This document shows, in pieces, positions 1 through 7,920 of a stretch of 50,299 nucleotides of DNA (positions within the stretch are counted from its first letter, which is position 1; each line of letters begins with the position of its first letter). A program made the translations under genes and the position numbers. The DNA lies in the NCBI GenBank assembly GCA_031281555.1, contig JAITFK010000053.1:1-50299 (forward strand), read 5' to 3'. Below the pieces are notes generated by a model that saw only the letters and a list, made by a program, of their open reading frames with translations, had not been told where the DNA came from and searched no databases. Source of the DNA: Treponema sp. GTDB lineage: Bacteria; Spirochaetota; Spirochaetia; Treponematales; Breznakiellaceae.

Positions 1-458
1 GTTAAGCCAAGGTAGCTGAAAATAGGCCTCATCCAGTCGGTATCGCGGCCCGCGAGATAATCGTTTACGGTAACAACATGAATGCCCTTTCCCGGAATCG
101 CGTTAAGGTAGGCGGCGGCTACAGACATCAATGTTTTTCCTTCGCCTGTTTTCATCTCTACGATTTTCCCCTGATGCAGAACAATGCCACCGAGTATTTG
201 TACGTCATAGGGACGCTCGCCGAGACACCGTTTCGCGGCCTCCCGCGCGAGAGCGAACGCTTCAGGCAAAATACTGTCAAGGCTTTCGCCTTTATTGAAA
301 CGCTCGCGGAAAAGCGATGTCATGCGCGGGTATTCTTCCGCGGGAAGAGAGACGGCCCATGCCTCTTTCTCATTTACCGCTTGTAATACCGGCATCAGGG
401 CTTTTAAATCCCGCTCGTGCTGGGAGCCGAAAATCGCCGTGAACAACTTCTCTAGCAT
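1..458 (-). CDS. secA: Protein translocase subunit SecA, N-terminal part (cut by window edge)
   Basis: SecA is the cytoplasmic ATPase motor that pushes preproteins through SecYEG. Reading the minus strand from an ATG at 458 gives about 152 residues with the typical SecA start ([19 protein letters not shown]), then the stretch [20 protein letters not shown] and Walker A GEGKTL, followed by [20 protein letters not shown]. The rest lies outside the window. The first residues, spacing and motifs match the family well. No Shine-Dalgarno sequence precedes the ATG; a promoter whose start site would fall on the A of the ATG is visible immediately upstream, so translation is probably leaderless. The gene is divergent from the HEAT-like gene at 724. 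Confidence 0.95.
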   Translation of the reverse strand, partial: MLEKLFTAIFGSQHERDLKALMPVLQAVNEKEAWAVSLPAEEYPRMTSLFRERFNKGESLDSILPEAFALAREAAKRCLGERPYDVQILGGIVLHQGKIVEMKTGEGKTLMSVAAAYLNAIPGKGIHVVTVNDYLAGRDTDWMRPIFSYLGL

Positions 459-464
459 AGGTTT

Positions 465-493
465 AGTCTATAAAAAAACCGTCTGATTGGCAA
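465..493 (-). promoter_or_regulatory. Promoter of secA, leaderless configuration
   Basis: On the minus strand TTGCCA (493-488) and TAGACT (470-465) are separated by exactly 17 bases. The last base of the -10 is 7 bases before the A of the secA ATG at 458, the normal distance to a transcription start. The mRNA would then begin at the start codon. The boxes match the sigma-70 consensus in 5 of 6 and 4 of 6 positions. Confidence 0.55.
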
Positions 494-708
494 TGAGCGA
501 AAATATACTGGAAACAGCTTAACCGCTGTTTGTTCATTTAATAAAAGTCAGACCGTACATTAATTTACTACGACAATACTATAAGCATTGGACACAGTAA
601 CTCCAACAATGTGCAGATATGTTCTTTCTGCACCTTTCCAATAACAGGCTTTTATAGTAACGCTGCTGTCCTTTTTTTACAAAGACTATACATAAAATAA
701 CCGCTGTA
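494..708. other. Intergenic region between divergent secA and HEAT-like gene, two small hairpins
   Basis: No gene is seen here. Two short inverted repeats are visible: AAACAGC/GCTGTTT at 512-531 (loop of 6) and GTGCAG/CTGCAC at 611-633 (loop of 11). Neither is followed by a run of T. They could be operator sites for the divergent promoters, but nothing else supports that. Confidence 0.35.
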
Positions 709-717
709 TGATATAAT
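709..717 (+). promoter_or_regulatory. Extended -10 promoter of the first HEAT-like gene, leaderless
   Basis: TGATATAAT at 709-717 is a perfect extended -10 (TGN plus TATAAT). The last base is 7 nt before the A of the ATG at 724, so the transcript is predicted to start at the start codon. There is no Shine-Dalgarno sequence. The same nine bases recur in the same place before the paralogue at 2031. A weak -35-like TATACA lies at 687-692, 19 bases upstream. Confidence 0.65.
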
Positions 718-723
718 AGTTTT

Positions 724-1938
724 ATGAAACGTATAATAATAACCGTAATTTTATGCTTTTTCGGAATGACTGTCTTTCCGCAGGATACGTCATTTTATCT
801 CAGCGATTATATGAGGGATGATGGATCTTTTGAAGATCGGCTGCTTATTCTGGAAGCGGTCAGTGATTTAGGACTTACCGGAATTGGGGAATTCTATCAT
901 AACGCTCTTAAGTACCTGTTTGTCAGAATGCCTGATATTAAGACTAAAACAGAGCAGGATGCCGCTGAAAAATCCGCCGTAATTTTAAGTCAGGGGCTTG
1001 GAGCGGAAAAGTACACCGATGCAGCTCCGGAACTTTGGGAAACCGTAGATTTCTTTGATATTGTCAGAATCGCCAATCAAGGGAATGCTATGCAGGCCGC
1101 CTTGATTGCCCTGGGACAGGTAAACGGCAAAGATTATCTTCCTCCAATCATACAACGCTTGAATCAATACAATATGCAAACATTCAGAAATGAGGCAAAG
1201 CTCAGGATTCAGATGGCAGTTGTCGGATGTGTAAATGCCATTGAAGCCTTTAAGGATATTTCCGGTTACAAACCAGTGTTTTTTGTTTATACCGGCAGTT
1301 ATGATCCGGATGTCAAGCAAATAGCCTACAATGCCCTACCGAATATTGCTGATGACCCTGGTGAAGTAATAAGCGAAATTATTCAAGACGCTTCAAATAA
1401 TCCTTATATTAAATATGAAGCATGGAGAGAAATGCTAAGAACAAAAGCGCCTGATTCTTCCAAAGCAAAGGTGGCGGTAACAGCGATTGCGACAAGCTGG
1501 AATTATTCAACATCCAACAGGTCATACCAGTCTAATTTACTGGAAATGCGGAAAAGCGCTATTGATATTATCCGTCAATACGGAACCGATGACAAATCCA
1601 TTTATGACTATCTGGATAAGTCATACATAAATAACTTTAATATCAGAGAACCGGATTATGACGAAATTATGCTATCCTTGAATGCCCTGGCGGCGCTGAA
1701 AAGCGATGAAGCGGTTGGACTTCTATATAAGTACCTCCATGAACTTCATGACAGAAGGCGTAACGGCGCATGGGGAGACAAGGAAAGACGCATTTTTCAA
1801 TGGTTAATTTCCTGTCTGGAGTTTACCGGAACCAAGTCTACGGATGTAAAGCTTCTGTTTAACACCATACAGCGGACTGCTGATTATACTCCTTTTGAAC
1901 AGGGACTTGCAAAGAACGCATTGGCAAAGCTGAACTAA
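724..1938 (+). CDS. Exported HEAT-like repeat protein, copy 1
   Basis: This is a 404-residue protein of unknown function. Residues 1-20 are a signal peptide (MKRIIITVILCFFGMTVFPQ) ending in a spirochaete-style FPQ site, so the mature protein should be periplasmic or outer-membrane attached. The rest is predominantly helical, with short helix pairs of HEAT/armadillo character (for example AMQAALIALGQVNGKDYLPP and LNALAALKSDEAVGLLYKYL), suggesting a protein-binding solenoid. It is a close tandem paralogue of the gene at 2031, including its promoter. A hairpin separates the two. The start is fixed by the promoter spacing and the signal peptide. No enzyme motif is seen; the HEAT assignment is by eye and not certain. 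Confidence 0.8.
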   Translation: MKRIIITVILCFFGMTVFPQDTSFYLSDYMRDDGSFEDRLLILEAVSDLGLTGIGEFYHNALKYLFVRMPDIKTKTEQDAAEKSAVILSQGLGAEKYTDAAPELWETVDFFDIVRIANQGNAMQAALIALGQVNGKDYLPPIIQRLNQYNMQTFRNEAKLRIQMAVVGCVNAIEAFKDISGYKPVFFVYTGSYDPDVKQIAYNALPNIADDPGEVISEIIQDASNNPYIKYEAWREMLRTKAPDSSKAKVAVTAIATSWNYSTSNRSYQSNLLEMRKSAIDIIRQYGTDDKSIYDYLDKSYINNFNIREPDYDEIMLSLNALAALKSDEAVGLLYKYLHELHDRRRNGAWGDKERRIFQWLISCLEFTGTKSTDVKLLFNTIQRTADYTPFEQGLAKNALAKLN

Positions 1939-1955
1939 TTTTCATAGAATAAAAA

Positions 1956-1994
1956 GGGGAAACATCCAAAAATTTAAGTTTTTGGATGTTCCCT
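1956..1994 (+). terminator. Strong hairpin between the duplicated genes
   Basis: AACATCCAAAAA (1961-1972) pairs with TTTTTGGATGTT (1979-1990) around the loop TTTAAG, extended outside a one-base bulge by GGG/CCC. No T-run follows on the plus strand (ATATAAAAAA), so it is a poor intrinsic terminator by the usual rule. Its position, just downstream of the first HEAT-like gene and ahead of the next promoter, still favours an end-of-transcript or RNA-stabilising role. Confidence 0.5.
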
Positions 1995-2015
1995 ATATAA
2001 AAAATTCCTACTGTA

Positions 2016-2024
2016 TGATATAAT
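2016..2024 (+). promoter_or_regulatory. Extended -10 promoter of the second HEAT-like gene, leaderless
   Basis: TGATATAAT occupies 2016-2024 and ends 7 nt before the A of the ATG at 2031. The block CTGTATGATATAATAG is shared with the promoter at 709-717, showing that the gene duplication included the promoter. No Shine-Dalgarno sequence is present. It probably also drives the downstream mutase and GH94 genes. Confidence 0.65.
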
Positions 2025-2030
2025 AGGTTT

Positions 2031-3245
2031 ATGAAACGTATATTAATAACCGTAGTTTTTTGCTTTTTCGGAATGACTGTCTTTGCTCAGGATATGTCAT
2101 ACTATACTAACGAGTACATGAAGCGGGACGGAAGTTTTGCAGAACGGCTGATTGTTCTGGAAGCAGTCCGTAACGGTGAATTTACCGGAATTGGGGAATT
2201 TTATCATAATGCCCTTAAGTATCTCCTGCTAAGAGTGCCGGATATTAAAAACAAAACAGAGCAAGATGCTGCTGAAAAATCAGCTGTAATCATAAGTCAG
2301 GGGCTTGGAGCGGAAAGGTACACTAACGCCGCTCCTGAGCTTTGGCAAACTGTAGCTACTTTTGACGTTGCAAGAAACGCAAATCAAGGAAATGCTATGC
2401 AGGCTGCCCTGATTGCCCTTGGACAGGTAAATGGCAGAGACTTTCTCCCTCGAATTATACAGCGCTTGAATGATTACAATACACAGACATACAGAAATGA
2501 AGCAAAAAGTAGGGTTCAGTTGGCAATAATCGGATGTATTAACGCCATTGAAACCTTTAAGGATATTTCCGGTTTCAGGCCGGTGTTCTTTGTTTATACC
2601 GGCAGTTATGATTCAGCTGTAAAACAAATTGCTTACGATGTTATGCCGAATATTACCGATGATCCCAGCGAAGTAATAAGCGCGATTATTCAAGATGCTT
2701 CAATTAACCCTTCTATTAAGTATGAAGCATGGACAGAAATGCTCAGAACAAAAGCGCCTAATTCTTCCAAAGCAAGAGTAGCGGCGGCAGCGCTTGCGAC
2801 AGGCTGGAATTATTCAACCAACAACAAAGTGTTCAAATCAAATTTAGGGGAAATGCGAAAAAGCGCTATTGACACTATCCGCCAGTACGGAGCCGCCGAT
2901 AATTCTGTCTATGTAAATATGGATAAGTCATACATAAACAACTTTATCAACAAAGAACCGGATTATGATGAAATCATGTTAACTTTAAACGCTCTGGCGG
3001 CATTGAAAAGCGACGAAGCGGTCGGACTTCTTCAAAAATACCTCAGTGAGCTTCATGACAGAAGACGCAACGGCGCGTGGGGAGACAAGGAAAGGCGTAT
3101 TCTACAATGGATAATTCCATGTATAGAGATCACCGGAACCAAGTCCGAGGATGTAAAGTCGCTTCTCTCCTCTATAGAACGTAATTCGGATTATACTCCT
3201 TTTGAACAGGGGCTTGCAAGGAACGCGTTGGCTAAATTGAACTAA
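2031..3245 (+). CDS. Exported HEAT-like repeat protein, copy 2
   Basis: This 404-residue paralogue of the gene at 724 has identical length and most residues the same along the whole chain. The signal peptide (MKRILITVVFCFFGMTVFAQ) ends in the clean spirochaete site FAQ. The most conserved blocks are the middle (GNAMQAALIALGQVNG) and the C-terminus (LHDRRRNGAWGDKERRI). Its stop codon overlaps the start of the phosphohexomutase at 3245 (TAATG), so the two are translationally coupled and presumably co-transcribed with the GH94 genes. A role in the same glucan pathway is possible but rests only on this coupling. Divergence between copies is spread evenly, with no frameshift, so both appear functional. 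Confidence 0.82.
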   Translation: MKRILITVVFCFFGMTVFAQDMSYYTNEYMKRDGSFAERLIVLEAVRNGEFTGIGEFYHNALKYLLLRVPDIKNKTEQDAAEKSAVIISQGLGAERYTNAAPELWQTVATFDVARNANQGNAMQAALIALGQVNGRDFLPRIIQRLNDYNTQTYRNEAKSRVQLAIIGCINAIETFKDISGFRPVFFVYTGSYDSAVKQIAYDVMPNITDDPSEVISAIIQDASINPSIKYEAWTEMLRTKAPNSSKARVAAAALATGWNYSTNNKVFKSNLGEMRKSAIDTIRQYGAADNSVYVNMDKSYINNFINKEPDYDEIMLTLNALAALKSDEAVGLLQKYLSELHDRRRNGAWGDKERRILQWIIPCIEITGTKSEDVKSLLSSIERNSDYTPFEQGLARNALAKLN

Positions 3246-5308
3246 TGGACATTTTCAGGGATTTCACTAATAATTTTCAAGGAAAACTTGAAAAATTGAC
3301 AATACAGAAGAAATTTGTACTGGGCAATACAGCGGATAAAAAAGCTGTATCCGCGCTTCTTTCAAGCGATTGGCTTGAAAAATATCCCGCAGCAGTGTGT
3401 ATTGATTTACCCAGAGCGGTTGGTTTATATTCATCGTCAAATTTGAACGAAGAAGAAAAGATAAACACCGCGTTTACTATGGCAAGGGTAAACTACATGG
3501 GTACGGACGGCGTACGCGGTAAAGTCGTAACAAAAACAAACGAAGACTGTATAGCGGATTTACTCAAAGACAACGCGTTTACACCGGATTTAACTGAAAC
3601 TGTCTCTTTCGCTTTCGCAAAAATTCTTTTGGACAAAAAAATTGTTAATACAGGCGATACGGCGGTAATCGGAAATGACGGGCGCGATTCGGCATACGAC
3701 TGGATTTTAAATAACGGCGTACGTTCGGGATTCACGAAAGCGGGATTGAACGTGCTTGATTTGGGTGTTGTGCCTACGGCTGTTATTCCATGGAAAAGCC
3801 TTCAACTCGGACACTGCGCCGCAGCTTGTCTGACCGCTTCTCATAATCCGTCGAATCAAAACGGGATTAAATTCTTTATTGACGGAAAAAAACTTATTCC
3901 CGAAGGTGATTTAGGCGATTATGTTTTATCCGCGTATATGTACAACTACTGTTACTTAGAAAAACTTCCGGGTGAAGCAATCGGAAAAATCTCTGAGTAC
4001 AACGCGGAAGCGGACAGCATAAAGTGGATGGAAGAAGTATTGGGCAGCGATACGAGATCCGCTCTTAAAAACATCACCCTGGTTTTTGACTCTGCAAACG
4101 GCGCGACCGATACAATAGGCCGTAAAGTCCTTGAAAATCTCAGAGCGAACTATATAAGCGTTAATGAAAAATGCACGGGCAGCAACATAAACCGCGGTGT
4201 CGGAGTAGCGGAAATTGAAGGAACGGAATTTTACTCGGGTAAAGAATACGGTAAACACATTCCAACGGTAAAAAAAATATTTGACGAAGGAAGAAAATCG
4301 CCTGAGGGAAGCGTCTACGGCATTGCGGTTGACGGAGACGGCGACAGAGGGTTTTTGCTTTATTACAGCAAAAAAGATGAAGGTGTCTATGTATTGGACG
4401 GTGATAAGTGCGGTTATATTTTAGCGCAATATCTAATAAAGTTCAAAGAACTAAACCCAAAAAACTTCTGGTTCCTGTCTACCATTGAATCCGACATTAT
4501 GACAGCTTCCGCTGCCGCCAAAAATCTGGGTCTTAACACACGAATTGTATCTGTCGGCGACAAGTGGATAGGGAACTTTAAAGACGGCGAAATTTTAGTC
4601 GGGCTTGAAATTTCAGGACATTTGATTTTTCCGATTGATGTATATGACACAAGCGGCAAAAAACGAACCTTGCTTTCAGGTGTCGGCCTTCTGACAGGTC
4701 TTGCCTCAATTAATGCGATTAAAGGTTTAGGTTTAAACGAAGAAAAAATCATTGAACCGTTTGAGCCGGGTTTCTCAAAAACATACTATGTATTTTTTGT
4801 TGACAAAACGCTCCACTACCGCGGCAGTGCGATTTGGAACAAAGATAAAGAACTCATTGAAAAAGCGATTGGCGAAGCGGCCGCAAATTCAAAGCTTCCG
4901 AAAAATACAGAAATTAAATACGAAGACAAAGAGGATTTAAATGTTTTGTATATGAGCATTTTAGACTCAGGCAAACTTTTGGGAGCGATTTTTATACGGA
5001 ACTCGGGAACCGAAGATAAAAACGCGATTTATGTAAAAGGCGGGAAGAATTACGAAGAAATATTATGCGAAATCGGCGCGAGTATCCAAAAAACTCATAC
5101 TGCCGAAATGAAAAACAAAAACCGAATCGAGTATAAATATGAACAGGCGGTCATCAGGGAACTTGACAATAACAGCGGAAAAACTACTATCGACAATGTC
5201 CTGTCAGGACTTGGCGGAGTAAGTGAATCAGATTTGTTCAGCGTGGTTTACGGGCTTAAAAAAGAAGGAAGAGTACGCGTTCTGGACAGAGAAATCACGA
5301 GGTTATAA
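3245..5308 (+). CDS. Phosphoglucomutase/phosphomannomutase family protein with extra N- and C-terminal domains
   Basis: This alpha-D-phosphohexomutase should interconvert hexose 1- and 6-phosphates in the cytoplasm. Visible motifs are the catalytic phosphoserine loop TASHNPSNQNGIKFF, the magnesium loop DGDGDRG, the sugar-binding loop LEISGH and the phosphate-binding RNSGTED. At 687 residues it is longer than the usual 450-580. About 80 residues precede the catalytic core, and the last 50 (VIRELDNNSGKTTIDNVLSG onward) look like a small winged-helix segment. It overlaps the preceding HEAT-like gene by one base and is followed after 33 bases by two GH94 phosphorylases. Those release sugar 1-phosphate, so a mutase feeding glucose 6-phosphate to glycolysis fits well. 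Glucose versus mannose specificity cannot be read from the sequence. Confidence 0.88.
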   Translation: MDIFRDFTNNFQGKLEKLTIQKKFVLGNTADKKAVSALLSSDWLEKYPAAVCIDLPRAVGLYSSSNLNEEEKINTAFTMARVNYMGTDGVRGKVVTKTNEDCIADLLKDNAFTPDLTETVSFAFAKILLDKKIVNTGDTAVIGNDGRDSAYDWILNNGVRSGFTKAGLNVLDLGVVPTAVIPWKSLQLGHCAAACLTASHNPSNQNGIKFFIDGKKLIPEGDLGDYVLSAYMYNYCYLEKLPGEAIGKISEYNAEADSIKWMEEVLGSDTRSALKNITLVFDSANGATDTIGRKVLENLRANYISVNEKCTGSNINRGVGVAEIEGTEFYSGKEYGKHIPTVKKIFDEGRKSPEGSVYGIAVDGDGDRGFLLYYSKKDEGVYVLDGDKCGYILAQYLIKFKELNPKNFWFLSTIESDIMTASAAAKNLGLNTRIVSVGDKWIGNFKDGEILVGLEISGHLIFPIDVYDTSGKKRTLLSGVGLLTGLASINAIKGLGLNEEKIIEPFEPGFSKTYYVFFVDKTLHYRGSAIWNKDKELIEKAIGEAAANSKLPKNTEIKYEDKEDLNVLYMSILDSGKLLGAIFIRNSGTEDKNAIYVKGGKNYEEILCEIGASIQKTHTAEMKNKNRIEYKYEQAVIRELDNNSGKTTIDNVLSGLGGVSESDLFSVVYGLKKEGRVRVLDREITRL

Positions 5309-5341
5309 ATCAAATCTTAATAAAAACAAAGAGGTATTTTA

Positions 5342-7912
5342 ATGGCTAATTTAAAGAACAACGGGCAGTTCAGTTTTAATCCGGATAATGAGGTTGTAAT
5401 CAAGGAAAAATACGGAGATATGACCCGCGAGCCTTGGCTTATGCTTTTGGCAAGGAGGAACAAAAAACCGACTGACACTCTTTGCTGGGGAATGACAAAT
5501 AACGGGACTTCTTTCGCGAGAATCGGGACGCAGGAAGGCGATATCCTGAACGGCTTTGTCCATGAAGACCCGTACAAAACCCGTTTGCTCGGAAGTTACG
5601 CGTATTTTCGCACGGAAGACGGTAAATATTTTTCAAACGCCTGGTATCCGGTTCTTAACAAGGAGCAAACGTTGGAAACAACTTTCGGCTTTGGCTATCT
5701 TAAGTTCAAAACTGAGTATAATAATTTTGATGTGGAATCATCGCATTTTGTCCCGAACGGCTATGACGCAATGATACAAATTATAAAAATTAAAAATAAC
5801 GACAGTAAAGACCGTAAAGTTACGATGTTCAATGTAAATCCCGTAAATATCGGCGACGCGCGTGAAATTCAATTCAGCGGGTTTAATACGCTAATGATGG
5901 GCGGAGCGATAATTGACAAGCAGCTAAATGCGGTAGTTTGGAGATACGGTTTCGGGCGCGGCTTTGACAGCGACGATGAGAAGATCAAATATATGTTCGG
6001 AAAGGTGCTTGTCCATACTACTTCCCTTACCAATAATCAGTTTGCAACACGTTATGATGAATTTGTGGGACACCATTCAAACACAATGGGAAATCCCGCA
6101 GCAGTTGCGGAAGATTGGGATTTACCAAATCGGGACGCTGAAGAAAACTGCTCGTCGCTTTCATCAATAAAAAATTCTTTTTTGCTTAAAGCCGGTGAAA
6201 CAAAGGAACTTGTTGTCATAAGCGCGGCTTCTTCAACAGAAGATTATTATTGCGGCGGCAAAAAGTCTATTAAAAAATTTCTTGATGACGCGCTTAAAAC
6301 GGAAAACGCAAAAAAAATGCTTGAAGAAGTAAAGAACGAATGGAAAACAGAACTCGGTAAATTGTCGGTGAAGGTTGACGGCGTTGATGAAATTCTTAAT
6401 CCGTCATATAAATGGCTTCAATACCAGTGCACTATGGTAGCGCTTCTTAACAGAATGAAATCGCGTTTCCATTCGGGCTTTGAATACGGTTACGGCTTCC
6501 GCGACATTTTACAGGACATTTTAGCGCTTCTTCCCTATGACCCAAAACCGGCAAGAGATTTAATTGTTTTCACAGCGCAGCAGATGTTTTCGGACGGATT
6601 TGTGTATCACAATTTCTACGTAACCGCCGCAGGAAACAAGGATTTCGTTACATGCGACGATCCGTTGTGGTTAGTTTACGCTGTCGCAGAATATATAAAA
6701 GAAAGCGGCGATTTCGAGCTTCTGGACGAGGTCATACCTTATTGCGATGAAAAAGAAGATTTACCGGAAAAAAAAGGCTCTATGCTTGAACATTTAAAGG
6801 TCGCTATTAATAAAGTCTGGGGACAAAGCGATAACGGTTTACCTTATATGCTTATGGCGGACTGGAACGATGATTTATCCGGTAATTTTACGAGCGTTTC
6901 CACAATGGCGGCGCAGCAGCTTTACAAAGCACTTAATGATATGGTTGAACTGCTCAATGCGAAAGGAATCGAAAGCGCTCTGGCGGCGGATTACGCTCAA
7001 AAAGCGAAAACGGTTAAAAGCGAAGTGGAAAAAAGATGTATCGACAAAGAAGGTAATTATATTCGCGCTGTCGCCTCAAAAGACTTTAAGGCGGTTCTGA
7101 AAAATATGTCTTTTGGGCATACCGGGCTTGAAGTTGAGGACATAATAGAAGAAATAGAAAACAACGGAGCGCCCGTTGATTTGGGTTGCAGTAAAACCGA
7201 CAAGCTGGTATTTTTTGAGCCTATCGCATGGGCGGGATTCAGCGGAATCGCAGACAAATCAAGATTTGACGCCTGTAAAAAAGTCTGTGAAAAAGAACTT
7301 GACGATAAGTACGGAATCGCGATTTGTCAGGGCGACAAAACTATGGTCAAGGGAAATTTACCCAAGGACGACCAGGGTTGGAAACGCAACGCTCCCGGTA
7401 AAAAAGAAAACGGCGGGGAGTTCAGACATCTTGAATCATGGTATATCGCGTCGCTTTGTATTTTCGGTTACGGAAAAGAGGCACATGATATTTATATAAA
7501 AACACTTCCCGCGATCGCAAGTAAGGATGATCCGTATTTGTACGCGGCAGAACGCTTCGTGTATCCGGAATATGTTTCAGGACCGGCGTCAAACGATCAC
7601 GGAAAAGCGGGGCACACATGGCTCACAGGAACTGCGCCGACCCGCTTGAATGTGCTCATCGACTGGATTTTCGGCGTCCGCAGGGAATATAACGGGCTTT
7701 TATTAGACCCATGTGTTTCCCCGGAATGGAAAAAATTCTCGGCAGTAAGAACATTCAGAAATACGACATTTAACATAAATTATAATAACCCTAACGGCGT
7801 TCAAAAAGGCGTAAAGTCAATAAAAGTTGACGGAAAAGAGATTGATGGAAATATTATTCCTCTTTCTTTCGCGAAGGGCGGTAAAGTTGAAGTTGAAGTC
7901 GTGATGGGTTGA
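5342..7912 (+). CDS. GH94-family glycoside phosphorylase, first of pair
   Basis: GH94 enzymes cleave beta-glucosidic bonds with inorganic phosphate, giving sugar 1-phosphate plus a shortened saccharide. The 856-residue protein shows the N-terminal beta-sandwich, the helical-barrel stretch KWLQYQCTMVALLNRMKSR, the block GYGFRDILQD, the general-acid block ADWNDDL (Asp at residue 510 is the expected catalytic acid) and the phosphate-site block GHTWLTGTAPT. It has no signal peptide, so it acts on imported oligosaccharides. A Shine-Dalgarno AGAGG lies 8 nt upstream. It follows the mutase and precedes a homologue, forming a phosphorolytic operon. The block GYGFRDILQD differs from the YRDTNQD type I know from cellobiose phosphorylases, so the substrate (cello-, laminari- or other beta-glucan) is left open. 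Confidence 0.88.
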   Translation: MANLKNNGQFSFNPDNEVVIKEKYGDMTREPWLMLLARRNKKPTDTLCWGMTNNGTSFARIGTQEGDILNGFVHEDPYKTRLLGSYAYFRTEDGKYFSNAWYPVLNKEQTLETTFGFGYLKFKTEYNNFDVESSHFVPNGYDAMIQIIKIKNNDSKDRKVTMFNVNPVNIGDAREIQFSGFNTLMMGGAIIDKQLNAVVWRYGFGRGFDSDDEKIKYMFGKVLVHTTSLTNNQFATRYDEFVGHHSNTMGNPAAVAEDWDLPNRDAEENCSSLSSIKNSFLLKAGETKELVVISAASSTEDYYCGGKKSIKKFLDDALKTENAKKMLEEVKNEWKTELGKLSVKVDGVDEILNPSYKWLQYQCTMVALLNRMKSRFHSGFEYGYGFRDILQDILALLPYDPKPARDLIVFTAQQMFSDGFVYHNFYVTAAGNKDFVTCDDPLWLVYAVAEYIKESGDFELLDEVIPYCDEKEDLPEKKGSMLEHLKVAINKVWGQSDNGLPYMLMADWNDDLSGNFTSVSTMAAQQLYKALNDMVELLNAKGIESALAADYAQKAKTVKSEVEKRCIDKEGNYIRAVASKDFKAVLKNMSFGHTGLEVEDIIEEIENNGAPVDLGCSKTDKLVFFEPIAWAGFSGIADKSRFDACKKVCEKELDDKYGIAICQGDKTMVKGNLPKDDQGWKRNAPGKKENGGEFRHLESWYIASLCIFGYGKEAHDIYIKTLPAIASKDDPYLYAAERFVYPEYVSGPASNDHGKAGHTWLTGTAPTRLNVLIDWIFGVRREYNGLLLDPCVSPEWKKFSAVRTFRNTTFNINYNNPNGVQKGVKSIKVDGKEIDGNIIPLSFAKGGKVEVEVVMG

Positions 7913-7920
7913 GGTTTTTT

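Noticed and set aside
78-386. Plus-strand 102-residue open frame
   Set aside because: It lies antisense to secA, has no recognisable family, and its frame is explained by codon bias of the real gene.
7909-7920. TTG start for the second GH94 gene
   Set aside because: An ATG at 7921 with a well-placed GAGG fits the family start better.
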